A stretch of 36,265 nt of DNA from Candidatus Vogelbacteria bacterium CG10_big_fil_rev_8_21_14_0_10_51_16. Lineage in GTDB: Bacteria > Patescibacteriota > Minisyncoccia > Phycocordibacterales > JACRKE01. Position 1 is the first letter of the stretch. Each line of letters begins with the position of its first letter. The DNA is taken from NCBI GenBank assembly GCA_002774795.1, contig PCYI01000021.1, positions 350 to 36,614 on the forward strand, written 5' to 3'. Below are positions 23,338 through 31,587 of the stretch, one piece after another. The notes beneath the pieces were generated by a model, which was not told the origin of the DNA, made no database searches, and saw only the letters and a list, made by a program, of their open reading frames with translations. The translations under genes were made by a program, and so were the position numbers.

Positions 23338-25284
23338 TTAATTTTTACCATCTTCTAGATTCTGTTGAGTGTCTACTCTTCGCTTTTTTCCAAAAAAAGC
23401 TGTGCCCATTAAAAGAGCGCCGATGACAAAGAAGGTGACGATACGGCCGGTGAGCTCTAACTGCCAAACATCCACAAAGATGAGTCGGGCAACCACAAGC
23501 CCGAGAAGGATACCACCGTAATGGGTCAGTCCTTTTTTCTCTTCGCTTACTCCGCGGAAATAAAGGCTGATGCCAAGAACGGTATAGACTGCAAGGGAAA
23601 GCAACGTGGCAATATCCGACGGCAAAATAGCATGACTGACCAGCCACACCAGGGCAAGCAGGTAGACACTGCCAGCGACCAAGAGTGACGAGGCGAAGGA
23701 GTTTTCTTTGTCGCCTTTTGTATCGTCTCGCACTCGGTCCGCGAAAAATGAACCAAGCGTGATAAGAATAAGGCCAAGGATAAGCAAGACGAAAAAATCC
23801 TCGTGAATAATGTTCGGAGAAGACCAAGAGGAGGCCAAAAAGCTCGGCACCGAAAGTAAGACCGGCAGAGCAAAGGTGTAGCTGGCCTTTTCTGCCAGGC
23901 GCGCATCCCGAAGAATCAGGTAGGTGATGCCGGTGAGCACGGCCGCCTCCACGCTAAAGGCAATGGTGAGCACGGCCCCCTCGAGCTCGATAGCCGTGGC
24001 GGTGGCGAGCATGACCACCCCCACTCCGGCGTAGGCCAGAAAAGCGCGGGGTCGGTGGGTGTGTACAGAGATGAGATACGAGGCCACCAGGAAAACCAAC
24101 ATACAGGCGACAATAATGAGCGATTGCCACTCCTCGGGCGCGGCCACCATAATCCAGCCAAGAAGCAGAAGCCCGTTCCAAAGAGCGGTGGTGATATCAG
24201 CGGCATCTTGGCGGTCCGGATTACGAATGATACCGGCCACGTTGCTCACAAAGAAAAGAGCGGCGAAGGCAAAGGCGATAAAGAGAAAAACATAGATGTC
24301 CTCGGCAAAGCCGGAGGCGAGCATGTTTGGCAGACTATAGAGCGTGACAATAGCGAGCGCGAGGGTATTTAAAACACGCCAGCGCGTGACGGCCACCACC
24401 CAAATGGTGCCAAGAACCACCACAAAGAGATAGGTAAACTGACTGATGGCAAAGACCTCGAGGGAGTTCACGAGCATGGGGGCGATGGAGGCGAGCAGAA
24501 GACTGGCAATAGCAAGCGGGCGCCGCTGATAGAGGACGCTCACCCAAGCGACCAAAGCCGACGTGACAAACATAACAGCAAGCGCAGAAACCGGTGTAAA
24601 AAATTCGTAGATACTGCGCGCGGCAAAGATGGTAAGGATGACCGTCGTCGAGCCGACCACCAGAAACACAGCTCCTTGGTGGACAAACTGACGCATGCGC
24701 AAAAAGCCGAAGACCATAATGCCGGCTCCCAACATAAGTCCAAGTGTGATGCGTCCCATCGGGCCAATCCAATTATGAATGAAGGCGTAGGAGGCGAGCC
24801 AACCAAAAGCAATGAGCACCAAAAAGGCGCCCAGTTTGAGAATCCAGTCCTCTTTGAGCCAAGCCACAAAGTTGTCCCAGGCATCAGGCTCGCGCGAGGG
24901 TGTTTGTTCCGGACGCAAGGTCTCCGATAACTCTTTGTGCACAACATGTTCCTCGTGCCTTGAGTCTCTTTCGCTTGTGCTCATGGCAAATGCAGATTTT
25001 TCAGCCGGAAGATTGCGGTTTAAGCCACCATGAAGAGCGTGAGCCTCTTCGGCGCCCATAAGATTAGAAGACCCGCGAGCCTCGGTCTCTTGAGCGAGCT
25101 CTCCCGTCGCGGTGGCTCGGCTCGGCGAGCCATCATTAGACAGCCCTGCCGCCAGCCTTGCTTCGAGAGCCGCCATTTGGCGCTTGAGAGCGCCGAACTT
25201 GCTAAAAAGAACGAAGCAGAGAATAAGCGCGATGATAGCAATCATACTTTCTATAAAGTTATTGAAAAGGTAGTAGGTGAACAT
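23338..25284 (-). CDS. DUF2339 polytopic membrane protein
   Basis: The protein is 648 aa from ATG 25284; the start could instead be ATG 25245 ([11 protein letters not shown]), since neither has an SD. It has an N-terminal helix, a coiled-coil-like charged segment ([12 protein letters not shown]), a low-complexity cytosolic stretch, and then about 17 hydrophobic helices beginning [27 protein letters not shown] and ending [19 protein letters not shown]. This is the DUF2339 pattern. The reading frame continues upstream through the neighbouring gene, but that part is antisense-like and not coding. The family has no firm function that I know of. Its place between the FecR-like and thrombospondin-repeat genes suggests an envelope or export role. 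Confidence 0.75.
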   Translation of the reverse strand: MFTYYLFNNFIESMIAIIALILCFVLFSKFGALKRQMAALEARLAAGLSNDGSPSRATATGELAQETEARGSSNLMGAEEAHALHGGLNRNLPAEKSAFAMSTSERDSRHEEHVVHKELSETLRPEQTPSREPDAWDNFVAWLKEDWILKLGAFLVLIAFGWLASYAFIHNWIGPMGRITLGLMLGAGIMVFGFLRMRQFVHQGAVFLVVGSTTVILTIFAARSIYEFFTPVSALAVMFVTSALVAWVSVLYQRRPLAIASLLLASIAPMLVNSLEVFAISQFTYLFVVVLGTIWVVAVTRWRVLNTLALAIVTLYSLPNMLASGFAEDIYVFLFIAFAFAALFFVSNVAGIIRNPDRQDAADITTALWNGLLLLGWIMVAAPEEWQSLIIVACMLVFLVASYLISVHTHRPRAFLAYAGVGVVMLATATAIELEGAVLTIAFSVEAAVLTGITYLILRDARLAEKASYTFALPVLLSVPSFLASSWSSPNIIHEDFFVLLILGLILITLGSFFADRVRDDTKGDKENSFASSLLVAGSVYLLALVWLVSHAILPSDIATLLSLAVYTVLGISLYFRGVSEEKKGLTHYGGILLGLVVARLIFVDVWQLELTGRIVTFFVIGALLMGTAFFGKKRRVDTQQNLEDGKN

Positions 25285-25303
25285 GGGAGGCAAGATGGCC
25301 CTC

Positions 25304-26590
25304 TTAACTGGTCTGCATTCGTTTTTTGAAGAATAAGAAGGCAAGTGCGAGAATGACCAAGACAACGATGACAACCAAGACACCAGACCACCCACCCTTC
25401 TCGGCAAGGCCGGTGGCTTCAAGCTCTTCACCAGTGTATGGACGTGGATCGTCAAAGCCACCTTCATCAACTTCGAGCATTTCACCCTCCAAGAGCTCCC
25501 GCTCTGTTTCGCCAAGACGACTCACGTATGCCTTGTCTTCGGTCACAAACAGTTTTGTCTCCTTACTTTCCGCGTCATGGGCGATAATCATCTCACTGCC
25601 ACGAATAGAGGCGTTCATGGTCGGAGTTGAGACAGAGAAGTCGCTTCGGATACTTGCCGTGCGGGGGACGCGCGCCTTCACTGTCCCAGCCAGGAGTCTC
25701 GTTCGAAGCCGATGTGGGTCTTTGTCGGCCTCGCCTAAAGTAAACTCATCGAAGGTAAGCGATGTGGCCTGCCCGACTACAAGCTCGCCCCCGGGCACCA
25801 AAAGCTCGGCTTCTCCGCCAAACCCAACATCGATGCGGTCACCGGGCTGGATGGTTGTACCAACATTCAAAGTAACCCGCTCGCCGTTGACACGAACAAG
25901 CTCGACATCTCCTTTCACGTCCATTGCAACAATTTCGCGCTCCGCAACTTTTTCTACCTTGCTTGCCACACCACCAAGATTAACCTCGATCTTGGTGGCG
26001 GGTTTACTTGAGCCACCCGCTGGTAGCGGGTCAATTGGGATATCTTGGAAGCGTGCGAGCTTAATCGTGAACTTTTCGGTAAGCACCACTCCCGCCGCAA
26101 AACCTTTGCGAGAATGATAGTCGCCCACGGCTGTGTCCGGAATAATAGTGGCTGTCCCCGTCCAAATGTCGCCTTGGGCATCGAGCTTGCCTTCCATCTC
26201 CATAAAGCCGTTGAAGTCGCCGTCCGTAAGCTCGAAGGTGTATCCTACTGCCGACCTCTTAACCTCTCCTCCCTCTATGTAGGCGATAATCACCTCCCCA
26301 CCGCCGGAACCCGTAAGAGAGTAGTCCCCCGGGTGCAAGGTCGCTGAAAGATTTATCTTCCGGGGCTCGCGGGGTAGGTCATACTGCCCGGGGGGAGTCA
26401 CTTCGGCCGAACCCCGCAGAGTGCGCGCGGAAAAGTCTAGCGTACCAGTGAACTGCTGCGACGGAATACGAGAGTCGGCAAAAGAAATAGTGAACTCGGC
26501 CGAGACCGGCGCCGCCAAGAGATCTGCGGGAGCAAACAAAATTGCGGTTGCGATGAAAAAAAGACCGCTATAAAGATATAGTGATTTCAT
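25304..26590 (-). CDS. FecR-domain surface protein with C-terminal anchor
   Basis: The protein is 428 aa from ATG 26590, chosen because it directly precedes a signal peptide (MKSLYLYSGLFFIATAILFAPADLLAAP); an ATG 13 codons earlier is possible. Residues about 30-200 are a beta-rich domain (AEFTISFADSRIPSQQFTGTLDFS). Residues about 215-380 contain a FecR-type fold: VKGDVELVRVNGERVTL, QPGDRIDVGFGGEAELLVPGG and FSVSTPTMNASIRGSEM. A C-terminal helix (VLVVIVVLVILALAFLFF) ends in KKRMQTS. FecR domains sense or bind envelope ligands; without a sigma factor nearby, a regulatory role is not supported. The gene starts the envelope operon, 19 nt before the DUF2339 start. Confidence 0.75.
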   Translation of the reverse strand: MKSLYLYSGLFFIATAILFAPADLLAAPVSAEFTISFADSRIPSQQFTGTLDFSARTLRGSAEVTPPGQYDLPREPRKINLSATLHPGDYSLTGSGGGEVIIAYIEGGEVKRSAVGYTFELTDGDFNGFMEMEGKLDAQGDIWTGTATIIPDTAVGDYHSRKGFAAGVVLTEKFTIKLARFQDIPIDPLPAGGSSKPATKIEVNLGGVASKVEKVAEREIVAMDVKGDVELVRVNGERVTLNVGTTIQPGDRIDVGFGGEAELLVPGGELVVGQATSLTFDEFTLGEADKDPHRLRTRLLAGTVKARVPRTASIRSDFSVSTPTMNASIRGSEMIIAHDAESKETKLFVTEDKAYVSRLGETERELLEGEMLEVDEGGFDDPRPYTGEELEATGLAEKGGWSGVLVVIVVLVILALAFLFFKKRMQTS

Positions 26591-26702
26591 AAAAGTTATA
26601 GGATAATCTCCTTCTTTATTGATATGCATACAATATCATCTCGTCTAAAAACAGCAACAGACTACATTGAAATCTTTCTCAGCACATTTGCGAAACTTCG
26701 TA

Positions 26703-27176
26703 CTACCTTATAAAACCTCCGTGCAGGGAACATTTATAGACTACCTTATCTTTCAGCAGGATTTCTTCCCCTGCGGTAAAGTTCGCGAGGTCACCTTTCC
26801 AGGAAAATCTGTATGACCAATCGCCCTCTATAAACTCTCGTGGCCCGCGGACCGGCAGTGCGTCGCCAGCGTCAGATAGTAGTGCTTCGCGGAGAAAATT
26901 GTAGACATCATCTTTATCCATAGCATCGTCAAGGATGTAGCCGAAGTAGTTCACCCCCCAGATAGGTTTGTCTTTCAAATAGACGATCTCTTCACCGACA
27001 AAGTCTCGGGGACCAAAGTATGTATCGTGGTAAGTCAGATCTCCTACTACGACATGATAGTCGTTTGAGCCAGGACGAAGCGACGCGCTGTGCTCCACTG
27101 CCTTATCAGCGTACGACGCCTTATTTGCCGTGTTCAAGAAATCTGCTAACACACTAAGCTCAATAGGATCTTGCAT
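26703..27176 (-). CDS. DUF5680-family protein
   Basis: The 157-aa soluble protein has the family's strings: FLNTANKASYADKAVEHSASLRPGSNDYHVVVGDL, TYHDTYFGPRDFVGEEIVY, PIWGVNYFGY, YNFLREALL, PVRGPREFI and VYKCSLHGGFI. The length is typical. DUF5680 is found widely, often alone or fused to regulatory domains; its molecular role is not known to me. No SD is present, and the leader is AT-rich. It marks the start of an accessory region containing toxin-antitoxin genes and remnants. Confidence 0.75.
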   Translation of the reverse strand: MQDPIELSVLADFLNTANKASYADKAVEHSASLRPGSNDYHVVVGDLTYHDTYFGPRDFVGEEIVYLKDKPIWGVNYFGYILDDAMDKDDVYNFLREALLSDAGDALPVRGPREFIEGDWSYRFSWKGDLANFTAGEEILLKDKVVYKCSLHGGFIR

Positions 27177-27212
27177 AGTTTTTAGGTGTATTTATTTTTG
27201 CCTTAATTCGTC

Positions 27213-27278
27213 TATACTACTGTCATCACCAACGGAAAAGATCACCCTGTAAGGCCCGTCCTTATGGGGCCTTTTTTT
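27213..27278 (+). terminator. Terminator, possibly of a very short RNA
   Basis: AAGGCCC-GTCCTTAT-GGGGCCTT followed by TTTTT lies at 27251-27278 on the plus strand, where no plus-strand gene precedes it. A TATACT box at 27213-27218 could start a transcript of about 55 nt. The RNA itself is inference. Confidence 0.5.
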
Positions 27279-27308
27279 GTGGCACATCTTCATGGTGGCC
27301 CTCCTTAT

Positions 27309-27557
27309 TCACAAGTGATATGTATGGTCGTCTTTTCTGCTAATGGAAAGCAATTTTATTTCGAAAGGTGATCGCGTTGCCACCTTAAAGATAATGCGGA
27401 TTTTCCGCGTGCGCACCCGATAGATGCTCTCGTATCCTTTCAGTTTCTTGAGATCTAGCCCTTGCCAAGCGCGTGCGTAAATCCGCTTGAGAAGATCTCG
27501 TACCAGCAGCGCCTCGTCGTGATCCAGCTTGCGTAGGAATTTGTCTATGCGATCCAT
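27309..27557 (-). CDS. RelE/ParE-superfamily toxin
   Basis: The 82-aa basic protein has the compact RelE-like layout: helical start MDRIDKFLRKLDHDEALLVRDLLKRIYAR, LKKLKGYESIYRVRTRKIRIIF (the GxYRVRxGxxRIIF-type core) and a final strand IKLLSISRKDDHTYHL. Such toxins cleave mRNA on the ribosome or poison gyrase. Its start overlaps the end of the upstream antitoxin by 13 nt, the usual toxin-antitoxin arrangement, implying coupled translation. It is intact as far as can be seen. Confidence 0.8.
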   Translation of the reverse strand: MDRIDKFLRKLDHDEALLVRDLLKRIYARAWQGLDLKKLKGYESIYRVRTRKIRIIFKVATRSPFEIKLLSISRKDDHTYHL

Positions 27558-27778
27558 GAGCGGAGACGTTTGAGCACCTCTCTGCCATCGACTCCCTCCT
27601 TATCTATTTTAGTAAAATCGACGACCTCCTCCCATCCCTGTTCTTCATTAGGAGCAGTCATGTTGAATACCGGTTTGGCCTTTTTCATTACAAGAAATGA
27701 CCTGACTCGGCTTACCTGATGAATATACTTATCCATGTTTTCCCGAAGCTCCTTCAAGCCGATAATATTTGTTTTCAT
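27545..27778 (-). CDS. Phd/YefM-type antitoxin
   Basis: The 77-aa protein opens MKTNIIGLKELRENMDKYIHQV, followed by FLVMKKAKPVFNM, the DNA-binding Phd/YefM fold. An acidic C-terminal segment (EEVVDFTKIDKEGVDGREVLKRL) should wrap the toxin. It precedes and overlaps the RelE-like toxin. The start has TAAACT with exactly 6 nt to the ATG and no SD, so a leaderless message is likely, and autorepression of this promoter would be typical of the family. Confidence 0.8.
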   Translation of the reverse strand: MKTNIIGLKELRENMDKYIHQVSRVRSFLVMKKAKPVFNMTAPNEEQGWEEVVDFTKIDKEGVDGREVLKRLRSWIA

Positions 27779-27790
27779 AGCTTAAGTTTA
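27776..27790 (-). promoter_or_regulatory. Leaderless-type -10 box of the toxin-antitoxin operon
   Basis: TAAACT (27785-27790, minus strand), then TAAGCT and ATG. There is no SD. Confidence 0.45.
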
Positions 27791-27884
27791 TCTTAAGGTG
27801 AACATTACTGCAATAGCGAAGACGGGCAGCTTGCGCACTTCTTGCATGGCTACAAGGTTATCAAGGGCTCCACTACTAAACTGG

Positions 27885-28181
27885 CTACTCTTGTATGTGC
27901 GCCTCGCGCTGCCAGCGGACAAATGTTTCGGTGTCTACAGGCTTACTTTTTGTCCCGCCAGTCTGTTTGTCGACAAACTGCACCTCGACGAAAAGTCCCG
28001 GATGGGCCACGTGCACTGCCTTACCGATCTGCCAAGAGCCGTCACCACGCTGTACCCAGACATCAGCCTCTGCGTCAACAAGCCGAAGCGCAAACTCCAA
28101 GTCCCCGGACTCTTTCAAGCGGTCCAGCTTTTAGAGGTACTCCGGCCTTTGATCTGTGGTGTCGTTTGGTTTGTTGGTCAT
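27885..28181 (-). pseudogene. Unknown small ORF interrupted by an in-frame TAA
   Basis: From ATG 28181 the frame reads MTNKPNDTTDQRPEYL, then TAA (28131-28133). It continues without a shift as KLDRLKESGDLEFALRLVDA and so on to EAHIQE, for a total of 98 sense or stop codons plus the final stop. The downstream part is well formed (AEADVWVQRGDGSWQIGKAVHVAHPG), so a single change from AAA (YLKKLDRL) would restore a 98-aa protein. An alternative is a start at TTG 28118 giving 77 aa. The ATG follows TATACT directly, with zero spacing. I do not recognise the family. It could be a real nonsense mutation or a sequence error. Confidence 0.55.
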
Positions 28182-28210
28182 AGTATAGGTGTTACTTTTA
28201 AAACTCTCTT

Positions 28211-28270
28211 TCACTTTTTCGTTGCTTTCTTATAGTCCTTTTTAAAATCGCGATGGTAGTAGGCATCCAT
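28211..28270 (-). pseudogene. Truncated, frameshifted YafQ/RelE-type toxin remnant
   Basis: Three nucleotides after the RelB antitoxin stop, ATG 28270 begins MDAYYHRDFKKDYKKATKK and then meets TGA. This start resembles the first helix of YafQ/RelE toxins. Moving one frame in the following A-run gives KVKESFKSNT, which continues the expected helix. The gene then ends about 30 nt later at the next ORF, so the catalytic part is missing. A one-base indel plus a deletion best explains it. Confidence 0.6.
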
Positions 28271-28273
28271 ACC

Positions 28274-28546
28274 TTATCTATCGAGCCATGCATTTTGCTC
28301 AGCAGTTGTACTAAAAGGCCCAACCATGTTTCTACCAGCCTTAGCATCGGCTAGGCGCTTCCGCAGCATGCGTGCGGTTTTCTCATTTGGCACCAACGGC
28401 GCTCGAAAAGCAACCATGCGCGTATGAACGATCTGGCGCAAATACGCATTTACGAGTGTACCCAAAGGAAAACCGAGCTCTCCGGCCACCTCTTGCGCAG
28501 TCTCCTTGAGCTCTTTATCAGTTTTAATCGTGAGGAGTGTTTTCAT
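28274..28546 (-). CDS. RelB/DinJ-family antitoxin (toxin partner broken)
   Basis: The 90-aa protein begins MKTLLTIKTDKELKETAQEVAGELGFPLGTLVNAYLRQIV, the ribbon-helix-helix start of RelB/DinJ antitoxins. A longer C-terminal segment with PFSTTAEQNAWL follows. ATG 28546 is preferred: a TATACT box lies 8 nt upstream with TTGATG 16 nt before it, and there is no SD. The gene is followed at 3-nt spacing by the toxin remnant, so it appears to be an orphan that may still repress its own promoter or neutralise related toxins. Confidence 0.75.
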   Translation of the reverse strand: MKTLLTIKTDKELKETAQEVAGELGFPLGTLVNAYLRQIVHTRMVAFRAPLVPNEKTARMLRKRLADAKAGRNMVGPFSTTAEQNAWLDR

Positions 28547-28669
28547 GTTACTTAAGTATATACTATGGTATGACCGCATCAAATGCTTCAGCTCACTATT
28601 CACCTTATGTTATAGCATATGAAATTCATGAAATGTCGACAAACTTATGCATCGTGATGTCTTGGTTAC

Positions 28670-29125
28670 TCAAACAAGAGTTAAAGTAACCTCCTCTGGC
28701 TGTACGATCCTTCCACAGCAATCCCAGCGTCCATCGGTCGCGTCTTCGATGCCCAAACTTAAATAGCTATCATCCCCTGCCTGGTAGTCCCAGAACTGTT
28801 CACTCTGCCCTTTCTTGTAGATTTCTTTCCCCGAGACTTCCTCGGCTGTAGCGCGCGCATCATAGAGGAAGTCGAACTCCTTGCCATCAAAGCTGATCTT
28901 TTGCGGAAATGGTTGAGTGACGGGCACGTCTACCTTACTTACCAAATAAAAGATGTTTTGTGCCAGATCATCGGCAAAGATGTAGTCATCGTTCAAAAAG
29001 CACTTCACATACGAGCTCCCGTCCTCCATTCTAAAGGTAACGACTTGATCAATAGTAAACTGCTGCTCGCCGACATACAGTGTAGCTCCCGGCTGCACTT
29101 GAGATCGAAATTCTGTGACGTTCAT
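28670..29125 (-). CDS. DUF4178-like protein
   Basis: The 151-aa soluble beta-rich protein opens MNVTEFRSQVQPGATLYVGEQQFTIDQVV, then YVKCFLNDDYIFADD, FDGKEFDFLYDARATAEEVSG and EEVTLTLV. The GxxLxxxGxxYxVxxxxxF type of opening and the barrel-like strand pattern fit DUF4178, although this is by memory of the pattern. The function is unknown. Two Cys (DCCGR) lie near the C-terminus. No SD is present, and a TATATG-like box lies 17 nt upstream. Confidence 0.6.
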   Translation of the reverse strand: MNVTEFRSQVQPGATLYVGEQQFTIDQVVTFRMEDGSSYVKCFLNDDYIFADDLAQNIFYLVSKVDVPVTQPFPQKISFDGKEFDFLYDARATAEEVSGKEIYKKGQSEQFWDYQAGDDSYLSLGIEDATDGRWDCCGRIVQPEEVTLTLV

Positions 29126-29159
29126 GTTTTTTAATGATTACTCATATAAAGGCACTACC

Positions 29160-30347
29160 TTAAATTACACTCTCCAAAATATCTAGGCCTTGCTTGGCTA
29201 CTTTCTTGGAAATGTTGAGGGCCGGAAAAAAGACAATAATACGGTCGGTAAAGGGTGCAAACGGGAGGCCTTTTTTACGCGCCTTGTCGGAGAGCTCCAC
29301 AGCATATCCCGCTTTCTCGAACTCTATGCCGATGGCGAGCCCTTTGATACGAATAATCGCGGGAGACTTGAAAGGCATGGCGGACAAGCGATCTCGAAAG
29401 TATTTCTCCATCTGCTTCACATTGCTCTCGATCTTTCCCCAGTGCTTGGTAAGATACCCCAGATTGGCGAGCGTGGCCTCGACCGCGAGCGGCTGCCAAC
29501 CAAATGTGGAGTAGAAACTGAACTCAAACGCCATCGACTTGGCCACTTCGTCGGTCATAATGGTGGCCCCCAAGGCGCCATAGCCACCCGTAAGCCCCTT
29601 GGCTAGACACAGAATGTCCGGCTTCAGGCCATAATGCTCCGAGGCAAACAGTTTGCCCGTGCGCCCAAAGCCACAGGCCACTTCGTCGGCAATAAAGAGC
29701 GTGCCGTATTTCTTGCAGAGCACTTGCGCGCGACGCATAAACTCCTTGGTCGGAATGCCGACACCCACGTTGCACACAATTGGTTCCATGATGAGCGCCG
29801 CCACCTCCTTGGTACGAAGTACTTGCTCTAGGTCATCGGCTGCGCGGTCATCGAGCGGAAACTTGAGCTTGTGTGACGGTGGGAGAAACTTCTTGTACCA
29901 TGCGCCATACTCACTCGCACCGATACTCAAGGCCGCGAGTGAGTGGCCATGGTAGCCGCCCTCGATGGAGACAAACTTGTGGCGCTTCGTGTGCGCCATC
30001 GCTGCTTGCAGTGCAATCTCCACCGCTTCAGTACCACCCGTGGCGCGAAAACTCTTCGTAAGCTTGCCGGGTGTGATTTTAGCAAGCAGCTCGGAGAGCT
30101 CCACCCATGGCTCATAGTAGAAGCCGGGATTGACGTATTCAGGGCCGGTAAATTTCGCGATTCGCTTCCGCACCTCTTTGTTACCCCAGCCGATATTACC
30201 CACGCACCAGCCCATGAGAAAATCTGTATGTTGCTTACCCCTCGCGTCTATAACATAGCTATCTTTAGAGCCTGTCATATGGAGGTCTTCGGGCGAGAAC
30301 CCTCGCCCAAGAAACTTTTTATCCCGTGCTTTGATATTCATATGCAT
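29160..30347 (-). CDS. Class III (PLP) aminotransferase
   Basis: The protein is 395 aa from ATG 30347 (ATG 30341 is equally possible). Family landmarks are YVIDARGKQHTDFLMGWCVGNIGWGN, GGTEAVEIALQAA, EGGYHGHSLAALS, EPIVCNVG, IADEVACGFGRTG, and the PLP lysine in LAKGLTGGYGALG. Members include acetylornithine, ornithine, GABA and glutamate-1-semialdehyde aminotransferases. I cannot decide among them, and no arginine or heme pathway genes are nearby. It would transfer the terminal amino group of a diamine or omega-amino acid to 2-oxoglutarate or pyruvate. Confidence 0.85.
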   Translation of the reverse strand: MHMNIKARDKKFLGRGFSPEDLHMTGSKDSYVIDARGKQHTDFLMGWCVGNIGWGNKEVRKRIAKFTGPEYVNPGFYYEPWVELSELLAKITPGKLTKSFRATGGTEAVEIALQAAMAHTKRHKFVSIEGGYHGHSLAALSIGASEYGAWYKKFLPPSHKLKFPLDDRAADDLEQVLRTKEVAALIMEPIVCNVGVGIPTKEFMRRAQVLCKKYGTLFIADEVACGFGRTGKLFASEHYGLKPDILCLAKGLTGGYGALGATIMTDEVAKSMAFEFSFYSTFGWQPLAVEATLANLGYLTKHWGKIESNVKQMEKYFRDRLSAMPFKSPAIIRIKGLAIGIEFEKAGYAVELSDKARKKGLPFAPFTDRIIVFFPALNISKKVAKQGLDILESVI

Positions 30348-30430
30348 TAGCTTAGCAGAGAATGGAAAAAGGCTACATATAGGCGCATGGCTACACATTC
30401 CCCAAAAACCAGATTAGCTAACAAGATTGG

Positions 30431-30784
30431 TTATTTCCGCAAAATCTTCTCCATTGCTTTCCCCTTTGCTAACTCGTCGATGAGCTTATCGAGGTAGCGA
30501 ATTTCCCGCATAAGCGGATCTTTGATTTCTTCCAGTCGAACACCGCAAATCGTCCCCGTTATCAAAGCTCGCGCGGGATTCAGATGAGGAGCTTTCGCAA
30601 AAAAGGTTGCAAAGTTCGCCTGCTTCTTCAGCTGCGCCTCCAATCTTTTCTGGCTGTATCCTGTCAGCCAGCGAATGACTTCGTCGACTTCTGCTTTTGT
30701 CCGCCCCTTTCTTTCTGCCTTAGCGACGTACAGTGGATAGACACTTGCAAATGTCATTGTATAGATCCTATTGTTTGTCTTCAT
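30431..30784 (-). CDS. DUF2200-family protein
   Basis: The 117-aa protein matches the family along its length: [40 protein letters not shown], the repeated [28 protein letters not shown], and [28 protein letters not shown]. No function is established that I know of. It starts 24 nt after the 38-aa ORF on the same strand, with AAAAGGC as a possible SD, and ends 84 nt from the aminotransferase start. Confidence 0.85.
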   Translation of the reverse strand: MKTNNRIYTMTFASVYPLYVAKAERKGRTKAEVDEVIRWLTGYSQKRLEAQLKKQANFATFFAKAPHLNPARALITGTICGVRLEEIKDPLMREIRYLDKLIDELAKGKAMEKILRK

Positions 30785-30808
30785 GCCTTTTTGCTTCTGT
30801 AGCTTTCT

Positions 30809-30925
30809 TTAGATGAATTCCCGATCGAGCACGGTCTCCGTGGCAGTGGTAATCTCCTTGCCTTCTCCTAGTACTGGCGCTACTTTGTCGAGCGTAGCTC
30901 TCTGTGCGGATGATGATATTTTCAT
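30809..30925 (-). CDS. Possible 38-aa protein ahead of the DUF2200 gene
   Basis: The product starts MKISSSAQRATLDKVAPVLG and ends VLDREFI. It is soluble, and I do not recognise it. The reason to list it is the start: TATACT (30932-30937) is followed by exactly 6 nt and the ATG, the same spacing as five other genes in the window, and the DUF2200 gene follows in close order. Without that promoter the ORF would be too short to call. It may also be a leader peptide. Confidence 0.4.
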   Translation of the reverse strand: MKISSSAQRATLDKVAPVLGEGKEITTATETVLDREFI

Positions 30926-30985
30926 TGGGTAAGTATAACAAGAGGCTAGTTACATGGTCTAGGAAAAGCGGAGATACGGCATTTA

Positions 30986-31354
30986 CTACTGTTTACTCAC
31001 TCTACTGGTTTTACTCGGGATTCCCCATGCACCTTCGGGTAGCCACTTGGTTAAGTTCTGGGCCGCTCTGAGAAATGAGGGATGTTCGGTATCTTTTTTC
31101 ACTAGAAGTTCTGCGTAAACTGCCAACTCCTGAACAATTGCCCATGCCCGCGATGCTTCGATGTTTAATCTTTTACCCGAAAGCTCCTCGTACTTTTTGG
31201 CCGCAGCAGTGAGAATAAGATCATTGATGCGATAGAGTTGGCGGAACTCTTGCTCCGGTGAGCCAATATAGGCGTCCCCAAAGTCTAATATGCTTACAAG
31301 ACCATGATTCTGAAAAAGCATATTTTCAGCGTTGAGGTCATCATGGACGACCAC
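30986..31354 (-). pseudogene. C-terminal fragment of an APH-like phosphotransferase
   Basis: The 122-residue frame contains the catalytic loop VVHDDLNAENMLF and the metal motif ILDFGDAY of aminoglycoside-phosphotransferase-type kinases. GSPEQEFRQLYRIND and helices follow. Everything before the catalytic loop (N-lobe, about 150 residues) is missing. The sequence just upstream reads as a DinD-family gene in another frame, so the kinase gene was cut by a deletion at about 31340-31355. Initiation could only be at a GTG. It is probably not functional. The original substrate is unknown. Confidence 0.75.
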
Positions 31355-31577
31355 CAGTAATTTTTGCCGGCGCCGGCAAAAAGTGGTTCTCCACTGCCTA
31401 GCCGCCAGTCTTGCAGGATTCCTTCCCCCTACCTATTGCTTCATCAAACTGCCTCCATGTGCTATAACCTAAAATAAGCATTAAATCCCGTGCAAGCCAA
31501 AACTCCGTAGCCTGATCAGTACTCAGCTTTTTTATAGATTCCAGATTGTCTTGTATTTGGAGGAGTGCCTTGTCCAT
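31341..31577 (-). pseudogene. N-terminal remnant of a DinD/BRO-family gene with internal TAG
   Basis: ATG 31577 starts MDKALLQIQDNLESIKKLS, and later FWLARDLMLILGYSTWRQFDEAIGRGKESCKTGG matches DinD-type proteins. Codon 60 is TAG (31398-31400), yet the same frame continues with AVENHFLPAPAK and GGRP, which also fits the family, before running into the phosphotransferase fragment and TGA. So there is one nonsense change and one deletion that removed the rest. It begins 10 nt after the histidine phosphatase stop. DinD is a DNA-damage-inducible protein in E. coli. Confidence 0.7.
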
Positions 31578-31587
31578 AACTATCAAA

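Noticed and set aside
25285-25515. N-terminal extension of the DUF2339 ORF
   Set aside because: It is the antisense of the FecR-like gene's end, has no domain similarity, and the family begins at the first membrane helix.
27798-28235. Plus-strand ORF of 145 aa
   Set aside because: It is antisense to the interrupted small gene and the toxin remnant and shows no gene-like start.
31361-31382. Perfect palindrome GCCGGCGCCGGC flanked by T and A runs as a terminator or insertion site
   Set aside because: In the DinD frame it encodes FLPAPAK, which fits that protein family, so it is ordinary coding sequence in a remnant.
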